Below, piece after piece: positions 8,428-17,051 of a stretch of DNA of 64,000 nucleotides; positions within the stretch are counted from its first letter, which is position 1; every line of letters starts with the position of its first letter. Made by a program: the position numbers and the translations under genes. The notes beneath the pieces were generated by a model. That model was not told the DNA's origin. It did not search any database and saw only the letters and a list, made by a program, of their open reading frames with translations. The stretch comes from Rhodohalobacter sp. 614A (GTDB taxonomy: Bacteria; Bacteroidota; Rhodothermia; Balneolales; Balneolaceae). Location of the stretch: assembly GCF_021462415.1 (NCBI RefSeq), contig NZ_JAKEDS010000001.1, positions 1,894,273 through 1,958,272 of the forward strand, read 5' to 3'.

Positions 8428-9426
8428 TTATAGCTCCCGAATAATTTCTTTCAACTCATCCTGTGTTTTGAAATGAATGATATTGTCATTCTGTAGATCG
8501 CTAAGGCAACCCTTTTGGGGAAGAATAATCGTTTTGTTGTAGCTTTTGGCAAGCGGCACTCCGCCGGAAGTCAGCACTTCCCGGTAGTTAAAAACAAGAT
8601 AATCGGCGGCGTTCATAAACTCCGGTACACAATTTTCTCTGATGAATTGCGGGATCAGAATTACATTTTCCAGTTTTTTTGTTGTCCTCCGGATCGTTTT
8701 ATAATACTGCATTTGTCCCTTCTTTACCGGACCTACTACAAGCAGTTTATTATGAACAGGTTCGTCAGCGAAAATTTTGCAAACTTTATCGATCTGTTTA
8801 TAAGGGCTTATGTGACCAAACATCAAAAAAATCTGGTCCTGGATCTTAATATTCACCTGGTATCTGTGATTGATGGCTTCTATCGCGGCTGCCCGCGGCA
8901 TCAACTGAGGTGGATATCCCGGATGAGTCCATATCCTGAATTTTTTAGGGGATGTATTGAAGTAGGTGGAGAGTTCACTCACGGCAGACTCACATTCAAC
9001 AACCAATCGATCGGCTTTTTTTGCAAGCCATTTCCTCATTTTGAAATGCAGCCATTCATGAGAACAATCCGGAGGCAGTTTGTTGTGCACCGACCAAACA
9101 AGTTTCCCGCCTAATAACACGTAGAAATAGATGCACATCAGCTTAAAAAAATAGCTCATGGCCGACCAAAATCCCGAATATTGGATCCAATGATAATGCA
9201 GAATTACATCTTTCTTGAAAAGCTGATAGAGAACAAATTTTAGATGACCGATTACACTTACATCTGAAATTTTATAATCGGCGGAGGAGAGAATTTTTTT
9301 ATAAAATAAATAGAGATAGTCTGATTTTTTGTGAGTATAGCGGATTGCCGGAGCCACAAACAAGGTTACCGGATTGGCTTCACTCAAATCATCATAAAGC
9401 TCTTCCAGACGATTAATTTGATTCAT
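8428..9426 (-). CDS. GT-B type glycosyltransferase
   Basis: 332 residues. The C-terminal half has the second Rossmann domain of GT-B enzymes: a strand-loop FLMFGHISPYKQIDK, LLVVGPVKKGQ, then the nucleotide-sugar region EVLTSGGVPLAKSYNK. The N-terminal half carries the acceptor domain, with a hydrophobic segment near 85-110 that may bind the membrane. It resembles family GT4-type enzymes, but I cannot name donor or acceptor. It starts 15 bp after the second PorV-like gene on the same strand. It is therefore probably the last gene of the sulfotransferase/Asp-box/PorV operon and may modify a cell-surface glycan or the secreted protein. Confidence 0.82.
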   Translation of the reverse strand: MNQINRLEELYDDLSEANPVTLFVAPAIRYTHKKSDYLYLFYKKILSSADYKISDVSVIGHLKFVLYQLFKKDVILHYHWIQYSGFWSAMSYFFKLMCIYFYVLLGGKLVWSVHNKLPPDCSHEWLHFKMRKWLAKKADRLVVECESAVSELSTYFNTSPKKFRIWTHPGYPPQLMPRAAAIEAINHRYQVNIKIQDQIFLMFGHISPYKQIDKVCKIFADEPVHNKLLVVGPVKKGQMQYYKTIRRTTKKLENVILIPQFIRENCVPEFMNAADYLVFNYREVLTSGGVPLAKSYNKTIILPQKGCLSDLQNDNIIHFKTQDELKEIIREL

Positions 9427-9441
9427 AACAGTTGTTAATAA

Positions 9442-10467
9442 TCAAAAATAGTATTGAACTCCGAATGAGTGCACAGTTCCGAACCCGGTTGAAAAGGGAA
9501 CCAATGCATAATTCACTCTGACGGATTCGATGGCCAAACCAAGTCCAACGCTAAAAGGACGCTCAGTAGGTCCCCAGCGATAACCGCCCTGAACAAACAA
9601 AAGATCTCCGATATTTACGTCCATTGCAAGACTGAAATAACCTTCATCTTCATTATTTTCAATAAAATCGCTGCTTGGGTTCTCCTTAATCGGTTGACTC
9701 CAATCAGCTATTATGCTTAACAAAACAGGCAGGTCATTTTCTCCCGGGGTGGAAAATTGAATCAGGCTGGCGGAAGCTCCTACATTTAAAGAAGAAGGAA
9801 GAGAGGTGGATTCTTCGTCCAGACTGTCCATATTTCCAAGGTTTTTTACAGCAACGGCAGCACGAATCTTATCATCCAAAAAAGTGGATGTGAGTCCAAG
9901 GTTGAATGCATATCCCGATGCGCGAAACTGGAATACTTCTTCGCGTAAGTACTGCCCTGTAACGCCGATGGAGAAAGGCCCCAATCGTTGAGCAACAGCT
10001 CCTGAAAGTGAAAGATAGCGAATGGAAAATTCGCCGGCGGATGGCCCGGGGCGATCTCTGGCTTCAAAACCGTTACTGCCCGATGAATAGACACCGAATG
10101 CAAACGCCCGGTCGTTCCGAACAAAATTCATAGCCGCAAACTGGTTGTTTACATTGGCGATCCAAAGAGTATAACTGGCGTCCAGGCTGGATCGGTTTTC
10201 TAAAGCCAGTAGAGATGGATTGGAATAAATGGCAGATGGCCCCAGGTTGGCAGCAGTCGTTGCCTCGGATATAGATAGCATCCGCGAAGATGGACCGATA
10301 TTCAGGAAATCGAGACCGCTTCCGGTATCCTGGGCATAACTTTTTGGGATTGAAATGAAAATAAAGACGATTGTCAATGTTATGGAGGCTATCAACTCAG
10401 ACCTTGCCAACACAGAGCGGTGGAACGAGTGTAGAAATTTTATGAATGGTAAAAATGCTCTTTTCAT
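9442..10467 (-). CDS. PorV/PorQ-like outer-membrane beta-barrel protein (second copy)
   Basis: 341 residues. The long n-region is followed by a signal peptide ending near SYAQ. The mature start GLDFLNIGPSSRMLSISEATTA matches the opening of the PorV/PorQ (UPF0164-like) family, where this segment precedes a FadL-like barrel. The sequence then alternates amphipathic strands and ends in an aromatic residue (QYYF), as outer-membrane barrels do. In type IX systems PorV shuttles cargo at the outer membrane. Its ATG overlaps the stop of the upstream paralogue by 4 bp. Confidence 0.85.
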   Translation of the reverse strand: MKRAFLPFIKFLHSFHRSVLARSELIASITLTIVFIFISIPKSYAQDTGSGLDFLNIGPSSRMLSISEATTAANLGPSAIYSNPSLLALENRSSLDASYTLWIANVNNQFAAMNFVRNDRAFAFGVYSSGSNGFEARDRPGPSAGEFSIRYLSLSGAVAQRLGPFSIGVTGQYLREEVFQFRASGYAFNLGLTSTFLDDKIRAAVAVKNLGNMDSLDEESTSLPSSLNVGASASLIQFSTPGENDLPVLLSIIADWSQPIKENPSSDFIENNEDEGYFSLAMDVNIGDLLFVQGGYRWGPTERPFSVGLGLAIESVRVNYALVPFSTGFGTVHSFGVQYYF

Positions 10468-11513
10468 AGATTCAGCCTGATTGCGAACACGTGCATGGTT
10501 GAAAGTCCTGAGGGTTCTCTGACAAATGCGTAATCGATGGATGGCATAAGCGCATCGTAGGGTAAATGTATGGAAAATCCGGCACTGGGTTGAAAATCAT
10601 TCGCTTCACCCAGTTCGTTCAGTTGTATACCGCCTCTCAATGTAATTCGTTCATGGATTTGATAGCTTGTACCCGCCCGTAAAAAATTTCCGACCGATGT
10701 TAATTCTTCCCGGTTAACGGAACGAGTTTCCGTTGCGGGCTGATCCCCTACACCCGGTAAAGACTCAAAATTTTGCCGGCGGTTTTCAAAATCCATGCTG
10801 AGCATCCAATCTTCATCAATTTCATAAGAAATTCCGGCGAGGAGTCGGAGAGGAAATAATTGATGGTTCGTGGATGAATCGGTTCCGTACAAATCGGAGG
10901 TGTTAAACTGGTAAGAAGCTAACAAATCCTGAATGGACAATCCCAGCCGTAATTTTGATATCGGCTTCAAAAGAATTCCAATGTCAATGCCAAGTCCTGA
11001 TGAGGTGGGTACTTCGGGATGATAGCGTGCAAGGTTATACTTTAATCCCACACCTCCCCAGAATGAATCGGAAAAACGAATTCCAAAATTTCCGGCGATT
11101 TGGAATTCATTTGTTGAAAGAATTTCGGTGTGATATCCGTTTTGATCGCGCCCGTCAATATTTCCAACACGGCTATGGAGTAGGCTGATTGAAAAACCGG
11201 CAGAAGGAGGCAGCTGAAAATGAGAATGAACCATATTGAGCTGGCGGTCGAACCGGAGTACGGCCGTTCCGGCATCTACCTGGATAACATCGGACTTTAA
11301 GGCAGCAAATGCCGGGTTGTAGTAACCATAACTTCCTTCAGATAATACGGCGGTCATGGCATTGCCCATCGCCATTCCTCTCGGCGAAAATCCCATTCTT
11401 GAAAATGATCCCGCAAAACCACCGGATAACTCCTGTGCATACAGGTTTGAAATGAATCCCGAAGTGATGAAAATCACGGCAAAGAAGAGTGATATGGATT
11501 TACATTTTTTCAT
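10464..11513 (-). CDS. PorV/PorQ-like outer-membrane beta-barrel protein (first copy)
   Basis: 349 residues with a signal peptide (ending near LYAQ). The mature start contains FSRMGFSPRGMAMGNAMTAV, the conserved N-terminal motif of PorV/PorQ-like proteins, followed by amphipathic strands. Its ATG overlaps the TGA of the Asp-box protein by one base (TGATG), and its own end overlaps the next barrel gene by 4 bp, so the three are translationally coupled. Together with the Asp-box gene it looks like a dedicated cargo-plus-shuttle unit of a type IX-like secretion pathway. Confidence 0.85.
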   Translation of the reverse strand: MKKCKSISLFFAVIFITSGFISNLYAQELSGGFAGSFSRMGFSPRGMAMGNAMTAVLSEGSYGYYNPAFAALKSDVIQVDAGTAVLRFDRQLNMVHSHFQLPPSAGFSISLLHSRVGNIDGRDQNGYHTEILSTNEFQIAGNFGIRFSDSFWGGVGLKYNLARYHPEVPTSSGLGIDIGILLKPISKLRLGLSIQDLLASYQFNTSDLYGTDSSTNHQLFPLRLLAGISYEIDEDWMLSMDFENRRQNFESLPGVGDQPATETRSVNREELTSVGNFLRAGTSYQIHERITLRGGIQLNELGEANDFQPSAGFSIHLPYDALMPSIDYAFVREPSGLSTMHVFAIRLNL

Positions 11514-13138
11514 CAGTCAAGCAGCAAGATTTTTCCGTTTGTAAATCCATCCGACGTTTCAATGGAGTAAAAATAGGTTCCGTTGGATGCGATTCGCCCA
11601 TTTTCAGTGAGGCCATCCCAAACGGTTTCATAAGATCCCGACGAAGAAACTGTCGGCACGCGAATCGTCCTGACGGAGTTCATTCCAAAGTCAAAAATCC
11701 GGATTGTGGCCGGGCCCGGCTGTTCCATTCTATATTTAATTCGAACAACCGAATGTTGCGATGGAGAGAAAGGATTCGGATAGGCATAGGTTTCAACATC
11801 CGGCGCATCGGGTTGATATTGATTTCCTCCCGCCAATGGAACATCAACCCGAAGAATTTGCCAGGTTTCGCCGCCATCTGAAGTCGAAGCAACACCATCG
11901 GAAGTTCCAACCCATAAACTTTTTTCTGTGGATGCTACCGAAAAATATCGGGCATTTGGTTTAATAAATGTATTTGGGCTGGAAATCTGAGGAATTTGTT
12001 CCCACGTTTCTCCATCATCTGTGGAAACGTAAAGTCCGTCATCCGCGGCTACATAAATATCCCCATCCAAAAACCCGATATCATTTGCACGAATTCCTTT
12101 CAAAAATTGGTGGAAAGTTTTGCCTTGGTCATCGGTATAAACAATTCCGTATTCATCACGGTTTTCATTGTCCGTGATCCAGTTGGTCATCCAGATGCGT
12201 TCGGTTTCAGGCTGCTGACGAATCGTTACCACCCAATTAGAAAGAAGGCCACCGGATATTTCGGGACTCCAGAATAAATGTTTCCATCTGATTTGATCGG
12301 TTGGTGCTGTCAGTGCATTATCAGAAATATTAATTCCGGCTGCCGTTCCCATCCACACGCGCTGTTGATCATCAATCAAAAGACCAAAACCGAGTAGGTT
12401 GTTATCAAAGCGTGGATCGTAGCGATTTACAACTTCTTCACCCGAAGTCAGCGAAACCCATCCGTAGGATTTCTCCGGCACGAGAGTTAAAACATTCGAT
12501 GGAGGCAAAATAATCCGTTCCCACGTCTCCCCATGATCCCGGCTTCGCAGTAATCCTGAAGCCCAATTGACGGACAAAAAGGTGTCTTGATAAAAATCCA
12601 CTTCGTAAGGCGGGGATTGCTCGGGAACCGTAATTCGCGTTCGGATATAGGTTTCATCTCCATACTGAAATTCAATGTCGCAGGGCGGGCCGACGGAAGA
12701 CGCGTTGCAGGTTTCGTTGTCTGCTTTTTCATCAAGGAGAAAAGGAATAAAATTCCAGTCATTGCCGAAATTATCAGAGAAATAAAAACCCTGGGCTGCG
12801 TTGGTTGATTCTCCACCTGCGGTTGATGTAAATCCCAGTCCGGCAAGAATTTGTTCGTTTTGAACTTCAAGCGAAAATACACGGCCGCGTCCGTCAAAAA
12901 CACTATCGGCATTGGTGGGGACATATATTTCTCCGGTCATTTCATCAAAGGCATTTAACCCGGGACCAATCCAAACCATATTTGCAGAAGATTCAAGCGT
13001 TGAACCGGAATTTTGCCGGATGGTTATGGAGCGTTCAGGGATCGGTCCGAAAGTCTGTGCCTGCAGCGAAGTATGTACGGCTGTAACGAACAAAAAAATC
13101 AGTAAACAAAAAGAGAAAAAGGAGTTTCTGGACTGCAT
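11513..13138 (-). CDS. Secreted Asp-box (BNR) repeat protein with FlgD-like C-terminal domain
   Basis: 541 residues with a signal peptide (cleavage near LQAQ). At least four Asp-box motifs are visible (RDHGETW, TDDQGKTF, STDDGETW, TSDGGETW), so most of the chain should be a beta-propeller like those of sialidase or sortilin. The final ~90 residues, with YPNPFSP, TIRIFDFGMN, VWDGLTENGR and NGTYFYSIET, form a FlgD-like Ig domain of the kind often used as a type IX C-terminal signal in this phylum. No sialidase Arg triad can be confirmed by eye. It is coupled to two PorV-like genes. Confidence 0.85.
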   Translation of the reverse strand: MQSRNSFFSFCLLIFLFVTAVHTSLQAQTFGPIPERSITIRQNSGSTLESSANMVWIGPGLNAFDEMTGEIYVPTNADSVFDGRGRVFSLEVQNEQILAGLGFTSTAGGESTNAAQGFYFSDNFGNDWNFIPFLLDEKADNETCNASSVGPPCDIEFQYGDETYIRTRITVPEQSPPYEVDFYQDTFLSVNWASGLLRSRDHGETWERIILPPSNVLTLVPEKSYGWVSLTSGEEVVNRYDPRFDNNLLGFGLLIDDQQRVWMGTAAGINISDNALTAPTDQIRWKHLFWSPEISGGLLSNWVVTIRQQPETERIWMTNWITDNENRDEYGIVYTDDQGKTFHQFLKGIRANDIGFLDGDIYVAADDGLYVSTDDGETWEQIPQISSPNTFIKPNARYFSVASTEKSLWVGTSDGVASTSDGGETWQILRVDVPLAGGNQYQPDAPDVETYAYPNPFSPSQHSVVRIKYRMEQPGPATIRIFDFGMNSVRTIRVPTVSSSGSYETVWDGLTENGRIASNGTYFYSIETSDGFTNGKILLLD

Positions 13139-13184
13139 TTGGAAAAAGTATGAGTGTGGCTTCTCGAAATCAAATCATTAAAAT

Positions 13185-13808
13185 TCAGAATTCATAGCCA
13201 AATAGTTCGATGTCGGGTTGAAAGAAATCCTGAACCAATTTTCGGGTTTCATCTGTATAATATTCTCTGTAATGAGTTGTATTGGAAATATTGAGATGCG
13301 GCAACTTTTTGGGCTGTATACCAATCTTTTTGCAGATTGTCTTAAACTCCTCATTAATGTTTTCAAACCGTGCAATGTAATCAACCAGTTTCTCTCCATT
13401 TTCTGAATAGATGAAATCTTTTTGGAAATCGTGCGGGACAGAACACTTGTGACGGATAAATTCATCGAAATCCTTCATGTTTTTTACCGCTTCGTGCTGA
13501 TGGTGTCCCTCGTCTTTTAGCATGTATTTGTAAAGAGAGACATTCCAATCCCAGGGATTTCGAACAACAGCAAAGGAAAAGTATGATTGAAAGCTATCAT
13601 GCCCCATCTTGCGGATTAGGGACGAGGCTTTTATGTGTTTTGAATACGGAATGGGATCCAGATCAAATATTCCAAATCGTTTAAGAACACGATGTGTAAA
13701 AAGATGAGCAGGATTGGAGCAATATGGAATGAGTGCCCTGGTAATACTGCTGCCCGCATTCTTATAAATATGAATAAAAATAAAATGGTGTTTTTGGGAA
13801 ATGAGCAT
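13185..13808 (-). CDS. Sulfotransferase family protein
   Basis: 207 residues. The PAPS-binding elements are visible: the 5'-phosphosulfate loop IHIYKNAGSS (about 12-21) and the 3'-phosphate region FAVVRNPWDW (about 79-88), as in carbohydrate sulfotransferases of family 2. There is no signal peptide, so it acts in the cytoplasm on a glycan or lipid precursor. It is the first gene of the minus-strand run leading, after 46 bp, into the Asp-box protein, the PorV-like barrels and a glycosyltransferase. This suggests a sulfated glycan in the same pathway (inference). Confidence 0.85.
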   Translation of the reverse strand: MLISQKHHFIFIHIYKNAGSSITRALIPYCSNPAHLFTHRVLKRFGIFDLDPIPYSKHIKASSLIRKMGHDSFQSYFSFAVVRNPWDWNVSLYKYMLKDEGHHQHEAVKNMKDFDEFIRHKCSVPHDFQKDFIYSENGEKLVDYIARFENINEEFKTICKKIGIQPKKLPHLNISNTTHYREYYTDETRKLVQDFFQPDIELFGYEF

Positions 13809-13952
13809 TCAGGATATCGGGCAATAAGCCTATAATTTTAAATCTATAACTATAATATAACCAGTTGTTTAGGGAATCATCTCTTAAAAAAATGGAACAA
13901 GAAAATTTAAACCTGATTCAAGAGAGTAACCAGATAATTAAAACAACAATTT

Positions 13953-15278
13953 ATGAAGTCCAAATTTAACTTATTAATTGCGACACTAACACTTTTATTC
14001 TTGTTTAATTTAACGGGTTGCTCAGATGATAACAGTACCGGAGACGAGGGAGAGGAGCCGGGGTCTCACGCTACCATTAATGGTGCTATTCAAGATGAAT
14101 TTTCTAAAAGTACTACTGACACGAGAGCGAAAGTGCCAGAGAATACTGTAGTAACAGCCGCTACAATTAGCTCAAGCGGATCGCTTGAAATGATGGAAGA
14201 AACTGAAACAGAAGTAGAGACTTCCGGAGAATTTTCGTTGGAAGCTGATGTGGAAACTGCCGAAGAGGTTGTCGTTGTGGCGGAGAGCAATGGCGAACAA
14301 TTGAAGGGATACATTTCTTCTGAGGTTGAGAATGAAAATTCTTACACCATCAAACCGCTGAATGTAGAATCATCAGCTGAAACGGATGTTTACGCACGCG
14401 TTAAAACGCAGGGAAATAGTGACATGGTTCATAAATCTGATATTGAATCGGTTATTACCGCAAATAGTTCTGCAGATATTTATGGCGATGCAACAGCAAC
14501 GAATGAAATTGCAACTGCTATTTCAAATAGTGCCCAGGCACGGGCGGATTTCTTCGCAGAGTTTGGGGAAGATGCAGAGTCTGATATAGACAGCTATTTT
14601 GAGACAATGACTGATGCCCAGTTTGAGTATGAGGCAGCATTGAACTCAAGTTCATCGAATGATCAAGATGAAGCGGCATTTGAAGCTTTTCTTGAATCGA
14701 AGGTGAATGCTTATAGTGACGCCGGTCTTGAAGCCAAAGAAAACGCCGAATTTTTACGAGTACAGGGACGTGCAATTTTAAACAGCATGAGTTCCGTGTC
14801 TTCAGAAGTAAAAAATGAAGCTCGTCATACCTCGTCATTTATGATTGCCATTGCTACCGATAATGCTGTGAGGGCAAGGGCAGAATCTTCAGGAATGGCA
14901 CAAAGTACGGTAGATGCAATTGCTGATGCGGGCGTAACGCTTCGGGTAGATGTTCATGGAAGTGATGGATCCGAATCATCCGTAGAAGCTGCTTTTGAAA
15001 CGTATCATGATGAAGTGCGTGCGGCTATGGAAAGTGATTCTTCTGTTGAGGGAGCCATCATAGTAACCATTGATACCGAAATAAATGTAGCTTCAGGTGT
15101 TAAAGCAGCTCTTCATTCGGCTTTATCAGGCGTGGCAGAAGCTTCACAATTGATTGACGCATATATTCAGTTCAACAGCGATGTAGATGCTATTGTTGAT
15201 GCCAACTCCACTCTTCTCAGCGAAGTGGATGCCGAAGTACTTTCTGATATCATGGTGTTGATTAATTTATCCTCGTAA
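13953..15278 (+). CDS. Acidic, Ala/Ser-rich lipoprotein of unknown function
   Basis: 441 residues. Lipobox TGC (Cys23), then a Gly/Glu-rich linker (SDDNSTGDEGEEPGS). The N-terminal ~130 residues look like a small beta domain (ATINGAIQDEF... to VVVVAESNGEQLKGYI). The remaining ~300 are strongly acidic and rich in Ala, Ser, Asp and Glu, with short i, i+3/4 Ala spacing that predicts long helices. The only cysteine is the lipidated one and I see no tryptophan. I recognise no family; a fibrous or helical-bundle surface protein is a guess. It stands alone between divergent and convergent neighbours and is followed by terminators. Confidence 0.75.
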   Translation: MKSKFNLLIATLTLLFLFNLTGCSDDNSTGDEGEEPGSHATINGAIQDEFSKSTTDTRAKVPENTVVTAATISSSGSLEMMEETETEVETSGEFSLEADVETAEEVVVVAESNGEQLKGYISSEVENENSYTIKPLNVESSAETDVYARVKTQGNSDMVHKSDIESVITANSSADIYGDATATNEIATAISNSAQARADFFAEFGEDAESDIDSYFETMTDAQFEYEAALNSSSSNDQDEAAFEAFLESKVNAYSDAGLEAKENAEFLRVQGRAILNSMSSVSSEVKNEARHTSSFMIAIATDNAVRARAESSGMAQSTVDAIADAGVTLRVDVHGSDGSESSVEAAFETYHDEVRAAMESDSSVEGAIIVTIDTEINVASGVKAALHSALSGVAEASQLIDAYIQFNSDVDAIVDANSTLLSEVDAEVLSDIMVLINLSS

Positions 15279-15316
15279 GCAGTGACCAGTTGAGGAATTT
15301 GTGAAATGATATCGGG

Positions 15317-15344
15317 CCCGGGACTACTATGGTTCCGGGTTTTT
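15317..15344 (+). terminator. Rho-independent terminator after the acidic lipoprotein gene
   Basis: Stem CCCGGGA (15317-15323) pairs with TTCCGGG (15333-15339, one G-U), and a T5 tract follows. It lies 38 bp after the lipoprotein stop. Confidence 0.75.
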
Positions 15345-15472
15345 ATTTGAGTACAATTAGAGTGAGAAGTGAAAAGACAAAAAGTAAAAAAGAGGGATTT
15401 TCTGCTTTTGTCTTTCTTATAAAACAGTTAGTTATTTTTAATATTTTTAGGCTAACTTAAAAAAAAGAAAAA

Positions 15473-15492
15473 AGCCTCCGTTCAAAGAGGCT
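15473..15492 (-). terminator. Terminator of the dcw cluster (bidirectional)
   Basis: A 6-bp stem AGCCTC/GAGGCT is flanked by long A and T tracts on both sides. Read on the minus strand it is followed by TTTTCTTTTTTTT, which fits the end of the ftsZ transcript about 95 bp after its stop. Confidence 0.75.
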
Positions 15493-15518
15493 CCTTTTTG
15501 ATTTAGCAATCTATAGAG

Positions 15519-15544
15519 TGGGCACAAGGTGCCCATCTTTTTTT
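15519..15544 (+). terminator. Second plus-strand terminator facing ftsZ
   Basis: A perfect 7-bp stem TGGGCAC/GTGCCCA with an AAG loop is followed by TC and T7. It would stop plus-strand transcription just before the convergent ftsZ gene. The rest of the 15279-15585 gap is AT-rich with nothing else recognised. Confidence 0.65.
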
Positions 15545-15585
15545 ATAAAGCAATCATTAGAGTCATGGAATCCATGGCATTTCTG

Positions 15586-16935
15586 TTAATCCATGATTTT
15601 TCTGAGAAACGCAGGTTGATCACTGTCGCGCTTGTCGATTCGTTCCGAACGGTTATTCAGCATGGACGAATCGTCATTGCCGGCTGCTTTGCGTTGTTCT
15701 TGTCTGGAGTCAGAGATTTCCTCATCTGCCTCAACATCATCATTCGTGCGAATGTGTTTGAGGCTTCGCCGGTGGATGGCCGGTGAATCGAGGTTCTTCA
15801 GGTTTTTCTCACCTTTGTAGAAATTGCTGTCCAGAGTTGTTCTTCGTTGAGCAATTTCACTGGCTCTGGGTAACATTGTTGCCGGTTTCTTTTCGCTAAC
15901 AACTTCTTTTCGATGGTTCTGTGGACTGTTTTGGTGAGTTTTTGCCTTCACGTTGCTTTCGTCAAACTCAAAGCCCGTTGCAATCACGGTTACGCGCAAC
16001 TCATCGTCAAAAGATTCATCCAGAACACTACCGAGAATAATTTCCGCATCATCTCCGGCTTCCTGCTGGATAATTCGTGTGGCTGTTGTGGTTTCTTTAA
16101 TTCCGAGATTGGATCCCGCTGAAATATTCACAAGAACATTACGCGCTCCGCGGATGCTTACTCCATCAAGAAGGGGAGAGTTAATTGCCTCACGTGCAGC
16201 AATTTCGGCACGATCCGGTCCGCTGGCTGTAGCCGATCCCATAATGGCAGCTCCACCATCAATCATGGTTGTTCGGACATCAGCAAAGTCGAGGTTGATG
16301 AGACCCGGCATCAAAATCAAATCAGAAATACCGCGGGTTGCATTGTAAAGCACCTCATTGGCTTTGTCGAACGCTTCCACAAGTGTTGTGTTTTCGTCAG
16401 CAATATCCAGTAATCGTTCATTGGGGATTACAATGACGGTATCACAATTCTTTTTCAGTTCAGCAATGCCATCAATGGCATATTTCATCCGAACTTTTCC
16501 TTCAACCAAAAATGGCGTGGTGACAATACCAACAGTCAAAATTCCTTTTCGTTTGGCAATTCCGGCTACAACAGGAGCTCCGCCCGTTCCGGTTCCGCCA
16601 CCCATGCCTGCCGTAATGAAAATCATATCGGCATTGTCAACCGCTTCATCCAGTTCATGGCGATTTTCCTCCACAGCCTCGCGGCCAATTTCGGGTCGTG
16701 CACCGGCTCCCAAACCTGAGGTCAGATTTGCTCCAACCTGGATGGCAATATCAGCTGCATTATTTTTCAGTGCCTGTGCATCTGTATTCAGTGCAATATA
16801 TTCAACACTGTCTAATCCTTTCCTGATCATGTTGTTGATGGCATTACCACCGCCACCGCCAACACCGATCACTTTGATCTTCGCATTATCCTGACCTTTC
16901 TCGTCAAAACTAAAGCGTGATGTTACGTATTCCAT
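15586..16935 (-). CDS. ftsZ: Cell division protein FtsZ
   Basis: 449 residues. The tubulin-like GTPase has GVGGGGGNAINNM near the N-terminus, the tubulin signature GGGTGTGG at 112-119 and the T7-loop region NLDFADVRTTMID. After about residue 320 comes a long, charged, low-complexity linker and then the C-terminal peptide SDQPAFLRKIMD. That peptide keeps the D-x-P-x-FL core that binds FtsA. The start ATG has a good ribosome site (GGAG, 6 nt spacing). It polymerises into the division ring. It is the last gene of the cluster, separated from ftsA by 116 bp that contain a palindrome. Confidence 0.99.
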   Translation of the reverse strand: MEYVTSRFSFDEKGQDNAKIKVIGVGGGGGNAINNMIRKGLDSVEYIALNTDAQALKNNAADIAIQVGANLTSGLGAGARPEIGREAVEENRHELDEAVDNADMIFITAGMGGGTGTGGAPVVAGIAKRKGILTVGIVTTPFLVEGKVRMKYAIDGIAELKKNCDTVIVIPNERLLDIADENTTLVEAFDKANEVLYNATRGISDLILMPGLINLDFADVRTTMIDGGAAIMGSATASGPDRAEIAAREAINSPLLDGVSIRGARNVLVNISAGSNLGIKETTTATRIIQQEAGDDAEIILGSVLDESFDDELRVTVIATGFEFDESNVKAKTHQNSPQNHRKEVVSEKKPATMLPRASEIAQRRTTLDSNFYKGEKNLKNLDSPAIHRRSLKHIRTNDDVEADEEISDSRQEQRKAAGNDDSSMLNNRSERIDKRDSDQPAFLRKIMD

Positions 16936-17002
16936 AGTTAACTCCGTTTATGATTGCTATCTGTAATGATTATTTGCTTTCTTGTTTTCTCTGTTCTCGT
17001 AA

Positions 17003-17022
17003 GGGTAATTCATGAATTACCC
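17003..17022. promoter_or_regulatory. Perfect 20-bp palindrome between ftsA and ftsZ
   Basis: The arms GGGTAATTCA and TGAATTACCC meet without a spacer. A second possible hairpin, ACCCC(17019-17023)/GGGGT(17032-17036), partly overlaps it. This is the only sizeable gap of the cluster's 3' half. The element may be an operator for a dimeric regulator or an RNA structure that sets the FtsA:FtsZ ratio; which one cannot be told from sequence. Confidence 0.5.
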
Positions 17023-17051
17023 CTGAGTGTTGGGGTTTGTCTGTATGATTG

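Noticed and set aside
8515-9114. Open frame antisense to the glycosyltransferase (199 codons)
   Set aside because: Overlaps a well-supported glycosyltransferase entirely and has no recognisable motif.
13178-13465. Second frame inside the sulfotransferase gene
   Set aside because: Fully contained in the sulfotransferase and lacking start signals; the PAPS motifs lie only in the 13185-13808 frame.
16358-16894. Long open frame antisense to ftsZ (178 codons)
   Set aside because: Ala/Pro/Ser-rich shadow of the glycine-rich ftsZ coding sequence; no independent evidence.
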